From assembly GCA_039969355.1 (NCBI GenBank), contig JBDVOA010000029.1:186001-250000 (forward strand): a stretch of 64,000 nt of DNA. Reading direction: 5' to 3'. The translations under genes and the position numbers were made by a program. This document shows positions 8,544-16,677 of the stretch, one piece after another. The notes under the pieces were generated by a model. It searched no databases. It was not told the DNA's origin and was given only the letters and a program-made list of their open reading frames with translations. The first letter of the stretch is position 1. Each line of letters begins with the position of its first letter. Source of the stretch: JL08 sp039969355 (GTDB lineage: Bacteria > Pseudomonadota > Alphaproteobacteria > Rhodobacterales > Rhodobacteraceae).

Positions 8544-10064
8544 ATGCGCATTTTGAACAAATTGGGTGGGACCAGCGCACTGGCTCTTATGCTGGCTGCG
8601 CAGACCGCATCCGCCGATGTCACGGCAAAGGAGGTCTGGGAAAACTGGCGCGACTACATGGTCAGCATGGGATACGAAGTTGCTGCCAGCACCGATATGT
8701 CTGGCGATGTTCTAACGGTGTCAGGCATTGATATGTCCATGGACTTTGAGCCGGACGACGGCACCGTTTCGATGAATATGGACAGCATTACCTTTAGTGA
8801 AAACGGTGACGGAACTGTTTCGATCCAGGTTCCCGAAGTAATGCCGATCAAGATTTCATTCGCGACCGAGAATGAACCAAATGTTAATCTGCAAATAGAC
8901 TACCGGCACGATGATCTGGTCATAACGGCGTCCGGTGTACCGGATGACATGAGCTATGATATGACCGCCGATCAATTGTCCATGAAACTGGAAAGTCTCG
9001 ATGTCGAGGGCGAAGATGTGTCAGCCGACGATGTCAATTTCATGCTCACGATGGCAAATGTGGCTGGCGTTAGTACAATGAAAACCGCAGAAAGCCGCAC
9101 AATCGGTCAGGACTTTACAGCCGATTCATTGACCTACGACATCGACTTTACCGACCCTGTTGAAGGTGGTCGCGGTATGTTCAAAGGCGCAGTAAGCGGC
9201 ATAAAATTCACTGGTACCGGAGACCTGCCGCTAGAGGTCGACACCTCTGACGTCACTGCAATGCTGGCCGCCGGTTTCAGTATCGATGGCGGCTTTGAAT
9301 ACCAAAGCGGCAGCGGCGAATTTAAAGCCGAGGGGCCAGACGGCAATGTAGAGGGGTCATCATCGTCGGAAGGCGGGACTGCCAAGGTCAGAATGAACCA
9401 GTCAGAGTTGATCTATGATGTTGCAGCGCAAAACTCGGTCGTAAATATATCAGGCGACGAGATACCCTTCGGGATCGGGTTCAATATGGATGAGGCGCTG
9501 TTCAAGTTGGCCATGCCCATCTCAAAATCCGACGAGGAGCAGGATTTTGGCTTTGCCCTGACACTTGGCAATTTCGCCATGGATGAGACGTTGTGGAACC
9601 TGTTTGATCCTTCTGCCGCTCTGCCCCGCGATCCGGCGACCATTTCACTCGATCTTGAAGGAAAGGCCAAGGTTCTGGTCGATTTCCTTGATCCTGAGCA
9701 AGCCGCTTTGCTGGATCAAAGCGGCGCAGTTCCTGGTGAGCTGAACGCGCTTACGCTCAAAAACCTGCTTGTATCGGCTGCGGGCGCGACGCTGACAGGA
9801 ATGGGTGACTTTGTGTTTGACAACACTCAGGACTTCAACGGCATGCCAAAACCCACTGGCGCTGTTGATCTGAAGCTGGTTGGAGGAAATGGCCTGATCG
9901 ATAAGCTGGTAATGATGGGTATGTTACCAGATGAGCAGGCCATGGGTGCACGAATGATGATGGGCCTTTTTGCAGTCCCGGGCGACGCGCCGGACACTCT
10001 GAATTCCAAAATCGAGATCAACGATGAGGGCCATGTCCTGGCAAATGGTCAGCGCATCCAATAA
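8544..10064 (+). CDS. DUF2125-type exported protein
   Basis: Secreted or periplasmic protein of 506 residues. ATG 8544 starts a clear signal peptide (MRILNKLGGTSALALMLAAQTASA, cleaved before DVTAKEVW); the same frame is open for another 486 bases upstream but that part is antisense to the SDR gene and is not coding. The body is acidic, rich in beta-strand patterns such as DLPLEVDTSDVTAMLAAGFSIDGGFEYQSGSGEF, and low in Cys, resembling DUF2125 proteins of Rhodobacterales. Function is unknown. A terminator hairpin follows 25 bases after the stop, so it is a single-gene unit. Confidence 0.8.
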   Translation: MRILNKLGGTSALALMLAAQTASADVTAKEVWENWRDYMVSMGYEVAASTDMSGDVLTVSGIDMSMDFEPDDGTVSMNMDSITFSENGDGTVSIQVPEVMPIKISFATENEPNVNLQIDYRHDDLVITASGVPDDMSYDMTADQLSMKLESLDVEGEDVSADDVNFMLTMANVAGVSTMKTAESRTIGQDFTADSLTYDIDFTDPVEGGRGMFKGAVSGIKFTGTGDLPLEVDTSDVTAMLAAGFSIDGGFEYQSGSGEFKAEGPDGNVEGSSSSEGGTAKVRMNQSELIYDVAAQNSVVNISGDEIPFGIGFNMDEALFKLAMPISKSDEEQDFGFALTLGNFAMDETLWNLFDPSAALPRDPATISLDLEGKAKVLVDFLDPEQAALLDQSGAVPGELNALTLKNLLVSAAGATLTGMGDFVFDNTQDFNGMPKPTGAVDLKLVGGNGLIDKLVMMGMLPDEQAMGARMMMGLFAVPGDAPDTLNSKIEINDEGHVLANGQRIQ

Positions 10065-10089
10065 TTGTCGCGAATCCATATTAAAACGC

Positions 10090-10118
10090 GGGGGCTGCGG
10101 AATGCGGCCCCCTTTCTG
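10090..10118 (+). terminator. Rho-independent terminator after the DUF2125 gene
   Basis: A GC hairpin (GGGGGC paired with GCCCCC around a loop beginning TGCGG) is followed by TTTCT. It lies 25 bases after the DUF2125 stop. Confidence 0.7.
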
Positions 10119-10185
10119 TATCCGCTCTTGCGGCTTTGTGAGGCGAACGCTAACTCGGATGAAATGAGCGCAATGAAGGCCGAAT

Positions 10186-11532
10186 ATGACGATAGATCTT
10201 GATCAGATGACCCATGACATGCTGCGCGCTGCGTCGGACGCAGGGGCAGATGCTGCCGATGCCATGGCTGTTCATGGTACATCTGTGTCGATCGACGTGC
10301 GGGAAGGAAAGCTGGAGCAGGCCGAACGCTCTGAAGGGGTAGACATCGGTTTGCGGGTCATGATCGGCCAGAGGCAGGCAAATGTTTCTTGTTCCGACAC
10401 ACGGCCAGAGACGCTTGTCGAGATGGCCCAGCGTGTAGTGGCTATGGCCCGCGAAGCCCCTGAGGACCCCAATATCGGATTGGCGGCGTCGGACGGATTG
10501 GCCAGTGACTTCAATGTCTCTGCGCTCGAACTTGCCGACCCGGCACCGGAACCTGACCCCGCAACCTTGCAGGATGACGCGCTTCGTGCAGAAACCGCTG
10601 CACTGGCAGTTAGGGGTATCACGCAGGTTCAGTCTTCGACTGCAACATATGCTGCCAGACAGATTCATATGGCCGCCACAAATGGATTCTCTGGCGGACA
10701 CCAGCGGACCGACCGGGCCATCTCCTGTGTCGCGATTGCGGGCAGCGGAGCCGAAATGGAACGGGACTATGACGGCGACATGCGACTGTTCCAATCTGAC
10801 TTACGCAGCCCCGAAGATATTGGCAGAATCGCCGCAGAACGCGCAGTAGCCCGCCTTGGTGCAACCAAACCGCCGACCGGGACATTCCCGGTTCTATTTG
10901 ATGAGCGTATCTCATCTTCGTTGATTGGTCATCTGCTGTCAGCGATCAACGGAACGGCCATTGCGCGCGGTGCATCCTGGCTGCGCGATTCATTGGGTAA
11001 GACAATTCTACCCGACCACATTTCGCTCATCGAAGACCCGCATCGCGTTCGTATAGCCGGGTCACGCGCCTTTGACGGGGAAGGTTTGCCGACTAAAAGG
11101 CGGGTCATCGTTGACAATGGCGTCCTCACCGGCTGGACTCTTGATCTGGCTACAGGTCGAAAGCTCGGCCTGCCATCGACTGCAAATGCGGCGCGCGGAA
11201 CATCTGCGCCGCCCTCTCCTTCAAACTGGAATGTCTCCCTTTCTCAGGGGAAGCAAAGCCGCGCTGATCTGATGCGCGAAATAGGAACCGGGTTACTGGT
11301 GACATCAATGATTGGATCAACAATCAACCCCAACACCGGAGACTATTCCCGGGGGGCATCGGGTCTTTGGATCGAGAATGGTGAGATAAGCCATCCGGTC
11401 AATGAATGCACAATTGCGGGGAACCTGAACGACATGCTGCGCCGCATTCAACCCGCCAATGATGCCCGCACGCACCTGAGCAGGGTGGTCCCATCCCTGT
11501 TAATCGAAGGAATGACACTTGCCGGCAAGTGA
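10186..11532 (+). CDS. pmbA: TldE/PmbA family protein
   Basis: Partner subunit of the TldD/TldE metalloprotease, which in E. coli matures microcin B17 and degrades unfolded peptides. The 448-residue product begins with the family's N-terminal pattern (SVSIDVREGKLEQAERSEGVDIGLRVMIG) and has the C-terminal block GLLVTSMIGSTINPNTGDYSRGASGLWIENGEI. No HExxH zinc site is seen, as expected for the TldE half; no tldD is in this window. The stop overlaps the next gene by 14 bases, suggesting translational coupling. Confidence 0.9.
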   Translation: MTIDLDQMTHDMLRAASDAGADAADAMAVHGTSVSIDVREGKLEQAERSEGVDIGLRVMIGQRQANVSCSDTRPETLVEMAQRVVAMAREAPEDPNIGLAASDGLASDFNVSALELADPAPEPDPATLQDDALRAETAALAVRGITQVQSSTATYAARQIHMAATNGFSGGHQRTDRAISCVAIAGSGAEMERDYDGDMRLFQSDLRSPEDIGRIAAERAVARLGATKPPTGTFPVLFDERISSSLIGHLLSAINGTAIARGASWLRDSLGKTILPDHISLIEDPHRVRIAGSRAFDGEGLPTKRRVIVDNGVLTGWTLDLATGRKLGLPSTANAARGTSAPPSPSNWNVSLSQGKQSRADLMREIGTGLLVTSMIGSTINPNTGDYSRGASGLWIENGEISHPVNECTIAGNLNDMLRRIQPANDARTHLSRVVPSLLIEGMTLAGK

Positions 11533-12313
11533 TCTACCCCTGCTGATTGATGCCGCAAGGGCGGCCGGTGAAATTGCCAGCCGCTTTTCCGGTTCAAACG
11601 CCCAGCGCTGGGAAAAACCAGACGGTGCCGGGCCTGTGACCGAGGCCGATCTGGCCGTAAATGCCATGCTGGAAAGCACCTTGCAGTCCGCACGTCCAGA
11701 GTATGGTTGGCTATCCGAAGAAACCGAGGATTCCTCCGCCCGACTAACTCGGGATACGGTGTTTATCATCGATCCGATTGATGGCACCCGTAGCTTCGTC
11801 GATGGCAGCAAGACCTGGGCTCATGCGCTGGCCGTGGCACATCACGGCGTCGTCACGGCTGCCGTCATATTTTTGCCGTTGCGCGATAAACTATACAGCG
11901 CCGCAACCGGGCAGGGTGCCTTTCTAAACGGCGTCTCCATCAAATCTTCCGAAGCAGCCTTGCTGACGGGTGCTTCGGTTTTGTCTGCCCGACCTAATTT
12001 TGAAGCGCGGCATTGGTCGGAAGGCATACCAGAAGTGAATCGTTCTTATCGCCCCTCGCTGGCCTATCGGCTCGCTCTTGTGGCGGAGGGGCGCTTTGAT
12101 GCCATGCTTACCCTGAGGAACAGTTGGGAGTGGGACATCGCTGCCGGTGACTTGATTTTGCGCGAAGCTGGCGCTGTTTGCAGCGATAAAACCGGCGCGC
12201 CATTGCGGTTCAATAATGCGCGCCCGATGCTGAATGGTGTCGTGTCCGCCGGCGCTTCGGTTCACCGTCAGATCATTGAGGCATTGGATCTCACTGAACG
12301 CGGCCCTGCTTGA
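11519..12313 (+). CDS. Inositol monophosphatase family phosphatase (CysQ-like)
   Basis: Mg-dependent sugar or nucleotide phosphatase, 264 residues. It contains the two lithium-sensitive phosphatase signatures: the metal-binding DPIDGT at residues 85-90 preceded by WLSEE near 64-68, and WEWDIAAGDLILREAG near 202. The start is TTG at 11519, within pmbA; no ATG lies close by. The product could act on 3'-phosphoadenosine phosphate (CysQ/SuhB relatives) or inositol phosphates; sequence alone does not decide. It is followed by the DUF4170-waaA-lpxK block. Confidence 0.87.
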   Translation: MPASDLPLLIDAARAAGEIASRFSGSNAQRWEKPDGAGPVTEADLAVNAMLESTLQSARPEYGWLSEETEDSSARLTRDTVFIIDPIDGTRSFVDGSKTWAHALAVAHHGVVTAAVIFLPLRDKLYSAATGQGAFLNGVSIKSSEAALLTGASVLSARPNFEARHWSEGIPEVNRSYRPSLAYRLALVAEGRFDAMLTLRNSWEWDIAAGDLILREAGAVCSDKTGAPLRFNNARPMLNGVVSAGASVHRQIIEALDLTERGPA

Positions 12314-12376
12314 CCCCAGAAGCCAATGCCGTAGTTTGATTACAGTTCAGTTTCACGAGATATCAAAGGACACAAT

Positions 12377-12619
12377 ATGGCCCAGCGCTTGCATCTTGTT
12401 TTTGGAGGAGAGTTGGTCGATCCGTCTCAAAACGTGTTCAAAGACGTCGATGATATTCATATTGTTGGGATGTTTCCGGATTATGACAGCGCCTACAATG
12501 CGTGGAAATCCGAGGCACACCGTACCGTGGACAACGCCCATATGCGTTATTTTATTGCCCATCTTCACCGGTTGCGGGATGAAGAGGCGCCAGCTTCTCC
12601 GACAGAAGAGTTAGGGTAA
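12377..12619 (+). CDS. DUF4170 family small protein
   Basis: Soluble protein of 80 residues (MAQRLHLVFGGELVDP opening, then FKDVDDIHIVGMFPDYDSAYNAWKS) that matches the DUF4170 pattern of alphaproteobacteria. Function is unknown. It lies seven bases before the WaaA-like gene, and the order IMPase - DUF4170 - WaaA-like - lpxK suggests a link to lipopolysaccharide synthesis, but this is inference from context only. There is no signal peptide or membrane segment. Confidence 0.82.
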   Translation: MAQRLHLVFGGELVDPSQNVFKDVDDIHIVGMFPDYDSAYNAWKSEAHRTVDNAHMRYFIAHLHRLRDEEAPASPTEELG

Positions 12620-12626
12620 TCCTTGC

Positions 12627-13856
12627 ATGGGGCCATCACTTAGTCTGGCCGCATACCGTGCCTTTGTCCGACGGGGGCCGGCGCCCAATTATTCCCCAAC
12701 AGGGTCTCGGCCTGAAGGCGAACTTATCTGGGCACATGCCACAAGTTCTGCCCGTCTTTCTGCGTTGATTGATCTGGGCAACAGGCTGGTCAGTTTGCTG
12801 GATGGCGTCAATCTGCTGATTAGCTACGATCCAGATCTTGTCCCACCCGCCGCCCGTGACCGCGCCATGAAGCTTCTAGGCAACTGTATTGCCGAAGAAT
12901 TGCCTGCCGATCATCCAGCCACAGTCGCCCGGTTTCTGGATCACTGGTTGCCAAACGCATGCATCTGGACCGGTGGTTTCCTGCGCCCAAATCTCAACCT
13001 CGAAACCAGCTCGCGTAATATACCAACATTCCTGATAGACGCGACGTCCGAAGGTTTTGATGGCCGCAAAGAACGCTGGTTTCCCGAGGTTTCTCGGCAT
13101 CTCCTCTCTGGATTTTCCGCTGTCATGGCTAGTACCCAGCAGGCCAAGCGCAGATTGGTCAGTCTTGGCCGACCGGCCAAAGGCATTCAGTTAACCGCCC
13201 CATTGCTGGCAGGGGGCTTGCCCCCGCCCTGCGATCAGGTCGAAGCTGATGAATTCGCAAGCCACTTGTCAGGCCGACCCGTCTGGCTTGCCGCGGGCAT
13301 CCGGTCCGAAGAAGTGCCGCGTGTTCTTTCGGCCCACAGGCAAGCCGCGCGGCGGGCACACCGCTTGTTGCTGATAGTGGTACCTGCCGACTTAAATAGC
13401 CAACTACCAGCGCAAATCGCCGCGCAGGGTTTTTCGGTTGCCGACTGGAGCCTGGGCAAACTGCCTGATGACGGGACACAGGTTCTGGTCGCTGACAGCC
13501 CAGACGATCTTGGACTTTGGTACAGGCTGGCTCCACTTGCCTTTATCGGTAGTTCACTGATCCCTGGGTATGGTGGCCGCGATCCTTTTGCTGCGGCCGC
13601 ATTGGGTTCAGCAATCTTATATGGGCCGAATGTAGGCGACCACCTTGAAGCTTATTCACGTCTTGCTGCTGCAGGGGCAGCTCGCATCGTAAAAGATGCA
13701 GATGGACTTGGTACCGCGGTCTTACGGCTTATCGCTCCGGATCTGGCCGCATCCATGGCTCACTCGGGCTGGGAAGTTGTGTCAGAAGGGGCTGCCCTGA
13801 CCGACAAGGTAATAGATCTTGTGCAGACCGTACTTGATGAGCGGCGGGTTGTCTGA
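12627..13856 (+). CDS. waaA: Kdo transferase (WaaA-like) glycosyltransferase, divergent
   Basis: Glycosyltransferase of the 3-deoxy-D-manno-octulosonic acid transferase family, expected to add Kdo to lipid A precursor at the inner membrane. The 409-residue length and the position just before lpxK fit. However, the N-terminal segment that normally reads like HxxSxGE with the catalytic Glu reads HATSSARLSAL here (near residue 38). The C-terminal block that normally reads GGHNPLEPA reads GGRDPFAAAALG (near residue 315). So two signature positions are changed, and the enzyme may be divergent in chemistry or acceptor. It overlaps lpxK by one base. The family call is good, the activity less so. Confidence 0.75.
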   Translation: MGPSLSLAAYRAFVRRGPAPNYSPTGSRPEGELIWAHATSSARLSALIDLGNRLVSLLDGVNLLISYDPDLVPPAARDRAMKLLGNCIAEELPADHPATVARFLDHWLPNACIWTGGFLRPNLNLETSSRNIPTFLIDATSEGFDGRKERWFPEVSRHLLSGFSAVMASTQQAKRRLVSLGRPAKGIQLTAPLLAGGLPPPCDQVEADEFASHLSGRPVWLAAGIRSEEVPRVLSAHRQAARRAHRLLLIVVPADLNSQLPAQIAAQGFSVADWSLGKLPDDGTQVLVADSPDDLGLWYRLAPLAFIGSSLIPGYGGRDPFAAAALGSAILYGPNVGDHLEAYSRLAAAGAARIVKDADGLGTAVLRLIAPDLAASMAHSGWEVVSEGAALTDKVIDLVQTVLDERRVV

Positions 13857-14842
13857 TGCGGCCGCAGCGATTTTGGTATTCACCTCTTAGTTGGCAAGCC
13901 CGTCTGCTGGCCCCTTTGGGGAGGCTATATGCATGGGCCACAGCGCGTCGGTTAGCTTCGGGACCGCGAGAGCGGATCGGCATTCCGGTAATTTGCGTTG
14001 GCAATCTAAATGCAGGTGGAACCGGCAAAACACCCACTGTTATCGCTTTGGTCGAGCGATTACGCGACTTGGGTCACGAGGTGCAGGTTGTGTCGCGCGG
14101 GCATGGCGGCACCCTGAAAGGACCGGTGCGCGTGGATCCACGCACTCACAGTGCAGCACAAGTTGGCGATGAGCCTCTCTTACTGGCTGCATTTTCAGAA
14201 GTCTGGGTTGCAAAGGACCGAGCCGAAGGTGCTCGATTGGCAGCAAAAAACGGAGCGACCGTTTTGATTCTGGACGATGGGTTTCAGAATCCAGCGCTGA
14301 CTTACGATTTTTCGCTTCTCGTTGTTGATGCAGGCAAAGGGTTCGGCAATGAATTATGCCTGCCCGCCGGGCCTCTGCGAGAGCCCGTGATCTCCGGGTT
14401 GGCACGTGCAGATGCAATTCTGTCGATTGGCGATGCCCGAGCGCAGGACTACTTTGAGGCCCGATGGGGCAGCACCATGCCAGATCTGCATTTGAAAGGC
14501 GTTCTTGAACCACTACAGACTGGCATGCCTTGGAATGAAGGATCTTATCTTGCGTTTGCGGGAATCGGATATCCTGAAAAGTTTTTTGACACACTGCGAA
14601 AACTTGGCGCCAATCTGGTGCATACCGAAGCGCTGGATGACCATCAACCTTTGACACCCACTTTGATGCGGCGACTTGAGGCGGATGCTGTTGCGCATGA
14701 CGCACAGTTGGTGACAACTGAGAAGGACGCTGTGCGCCTGCCAAATGCATTTCGGCAAAAGGTCATCACCCTGCCTGTACGGCTGGACTTTTCTGAACCA
14801 TCCGAGATTGACCGGTTGTTGGCACGTTTTCCGGCCCCCTAG
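13856..14842 (+). CDS. lpxK: Tetraacyldisaccharide 4'-kinase
   Basis: LpxK phosphorylates the 4' position of the lipid A disaccharide using ATP at the inner membrane. The 328-residue protein has the expected N-terminal hydrophobic/amphipathic anchor (SWQARLLAPLGRLYAWATARR), the Walker A loop GNLNAGGTGKT with Lys 58, the VVSRGHGG strand, and the Walker B-like ILDDGFQNPAL near residue 140. ATG 13856 shares its first base with the last base of the preceding gene. It ends four bases into a convergent membrane-protein gene. Confidence 0.95.
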   Translation: MRPQRFWYSPLSWQARLLAPLGRLYAWATARRLASGPRERIGIPVICVGNLNAGGTGKTPTVIALVERLRDLGHEVQVVSRGHGGTLKGPVRVDPRTHSAAQVGDEPLLLAAFSEVWVAKDRAEGARLAAKNGATVLILDDGFQNPALTYDFSLLVVDAGKGFGNELCLPAGPLREPVISGLARADAILSIGDARAQDYFEARWGSTMPDLHLKGVLEPLQTGMPWNEGSYLAFAGIGYPEKFFDTLRKLGANLVHTEALDDHQPLTPTLMRRLEADAVAHDAQLVTTEKDAVRLPNAFRQKVITLPVRLDFSEPSEIDRLLARFPAP

Positions 14843-15729
14843 GATCGTGACGTCGGATCTGTTTTTGAGATGCATTCGTACATCGCTAGCAATGCACCTA
14901 AAAAAAAGCCCATTGCCCCAAACAGAGTGAAGAAAGTAGAAACTGCGATGACGTTAACTGATGCGCCGGATGGCGGCACAAAAGCCAACAAGGCTGAGGC
15001 CATGAAAGCCACACATCCTGCGAAGTTGACCATCACGATCCACCACGCAAGTGTACGGGGTCGCCACGCCCACCAGTCATGACAGGTTTCAACCACAGCA
15101 AGATACCCCGAAAAAAGAAACAGTAACGATCCCAACATGTCCGGCACCCAGATCAGCACATCTTGACGCAGCCACCCTCCCCCCAGAAAAGCGTCGTAGG
15201 TATTAAGATTAAACAAAATGGTCCCGGCAAACTGCGCTGAGCTGGACAGCCAGCCCGGATCCTTGGGGCGCCAACCCAAATAAGATCTGAGGCTGGGCGC
15301 GTTCTTGGAAACAAGCTTCTCTCCAGCATTTGCCGACTGAAAAACCTGCAAGTAAGCGGACAGCGTAAAAAACAATGAGCCGATAAAAAATATGCGATTA
15401 ACGTCGCGCTCTGTTGAAGACAAGTCGCCAGAAAAGGCGGGAAACAGAGATAGGGCTGCACCTACCGCAAATAACATCGACCCTATGGCAAATCCGACCG
15501 CCATAACGCCATTGAACGCCCGATACTGCCAGAAAGGACGCGGTGCGAAAACCGCCCCTACGCCCCTGCGGTGGTTGCGCGCAAGCCAGATGCGGTGCCC
15601 GTCGGGTAGATGAAGGTGGCGGAAGGTCACAAACGGACCGGCACCTCGATCCGTATTCATTTCAAGATCGTGCATCATAGACTTTCGGCTTACTTGGATC
15701 TCTATGCAACAGGATACTTCACGCGTCAT
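14839..15729 (-). CDS. Multi-pass membrane protein, unknown
   Basis: Hypothetical protein of 296 residues with about six hydrophobic segments. One pair lies near residues 72-125 (FNGVMAVGFAIGSMLFAVGAAL, then IFFIGSLFFTLSAYLQVF) and others lie between 190 and the end (GSLLFLFSGYLAVV, WWIVMVNFAGCVAFMASALLAFV, FFTLFGAMGFFLGALLAMYE). The short IGSLFF-type segment resembles YrhK-like domains, but that is a weak match by eye. ATG 15729 gives an odd polar N-terminus (CCIEIQVSRKSMM), so the start may be an internal Met. It converges on lpxK and is divergent from the EamA transporter with a 57-base gap. Confidence 0.7.
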   Translation of the reverse strand: MTREVSCCIEIQVSRKSMMHDLEMNTDRGAGPFVTFRHLHLPDGHRIWLARNHRRGVGAVFAPRPFWQYRAFNGVMAVGFAIGSMLFAVGAALSLFPAFSGDLSSTERDVNRIFFIGSLFFTLSAYLQVFQSANAGEKLVSKNAPSLRSYLGWRPKDPGWLSSSAQFAGTILFNLNTYDAFLGGGWLRQDVLIWVPDMLGSLLFLFSGYLAVVETCHDWWAWRPRTLAWWIVMVNFAGCVAFMASALLAFVPPSGASVNVIAVSTFFTLFGAMGFFLGALLAMYECISKTDPTSRS

Positions 15730-15786
15730 TCATAAAGCGGTTTTATCTTTCATTGTTAGCAAGTACGGCTGGCCCCTGCGCCTGCG

Positions 15787-16677
15787 TTGAAAGTCTGTCG
15801 ATTGTACAACTCTACCCTCTACGTTCTGACCATTGCGATTTGGGGATCCACCTGGATACTGGCAAAGTTTCAAGTGGACGAAGTCAGTGCGCTTCAGTCC
15901 GTGCTTTACAGATACATCATTGCAGCTGTGCTTTTGCAGGGTGCGATCAGTGCCGCGCGGTCGCGCAACCGTCATTCATTGCGAACACATTCAAAGCTAT
16001 TCCTTCTGGGGTCGTTTCTGTTCTGCTGGAATTACGTCCTGTTTTACACCGCAACGGGCATGGGGCTTACAACCGGTCTGATTGCGGTCATCTTTTCGCT
16101 CATCATTACAATGAATATGGCCAACAATGCGCTTCTCTTTAGAGAGCGGCCAGAACGTAGCACTTTGATCGGTGCGGTGGTTGGACTGTTTGGTATATCC
16201 TTGGTGTTTGCCGAAGACATTGCTGCTCTGCGCGGACAAGGATTGCTTTTGGCTGTAGGGCTGTGCGTTATTGCAACCTATCTCGCGTCATTAGGCAACA
16301 TGATGTCAAAGATGCTGCAGCGCGAGGGCGTGTCTGTAACTGGCGCAAACGGATGGGGTATGACCTACGGCGCGCTTAGCCTGATGATCGTTGTTGTGCT
16401 TTTCGACGACCCGATGCGTGTACCAACGACTTGGCCGTTTCTCTCAAGCCTGTTCTTTCTTGCGATCTTTGGCTCAATTGTCGCCTTCTGGAGTTACCTG
16501 ACGTTGTTGGGGCGCGTGGGCGCTGACAAAGCAGCCTACGCAATGATTGTATTTCCGATATGGTCTCTGGTGATTTCGTGGCTGTTCGAAGGGCTTACCT
16601 GGACAGCATTAAAAATAGCGGGCGTTGCGATCATTCTGATCGGAAATGTGTTTATCATCGGCAAACGCTCACCCTGA
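15787..16677 (+). CDS. DMT superfamily (EamA) transporter
   Basis: Inner-membrane drug/metabolite transporter of 296 residues with about ten transmembrane helices in two EamA repeats. The opening (YVLTIAIWGSTWILAKF) and the second-repeat signature (FWSYLTLLGRVGADKAAYAMIVFPIWSLVISWLFEGL) are typical. No ATG is available near the first helix; TTG 15787 is used. It ends nine bases inside the convergent paaZ gene. The substrate is unknown. Confidence 0.85.
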   Translation: MKVCRLYNSTLYVLTIAIWGSTWILAKFQVDEVSALQSVLYRYIIAAVLLQGAISAARSRNRHSLRTHSKLFLLGSFLFCWNYVLFYTATGMGLTTGLIAVIFSLIITMNMANNALLFRERPERSTLIGAVVGLFGISLVFAEDIAALRGQGLLLAVGLCVIATYLASLGNMMSKMLQREGVSVTGANGWGMTYGALSLMIVVVLFDDPMRVPTTWPFLSSLFFLAIFGSIVAFWSYLTLLGRVGADKAAYAMIVFPIWSLVISWLFEGLTWTALKIAGVAIILIGNVFIIGKRSP

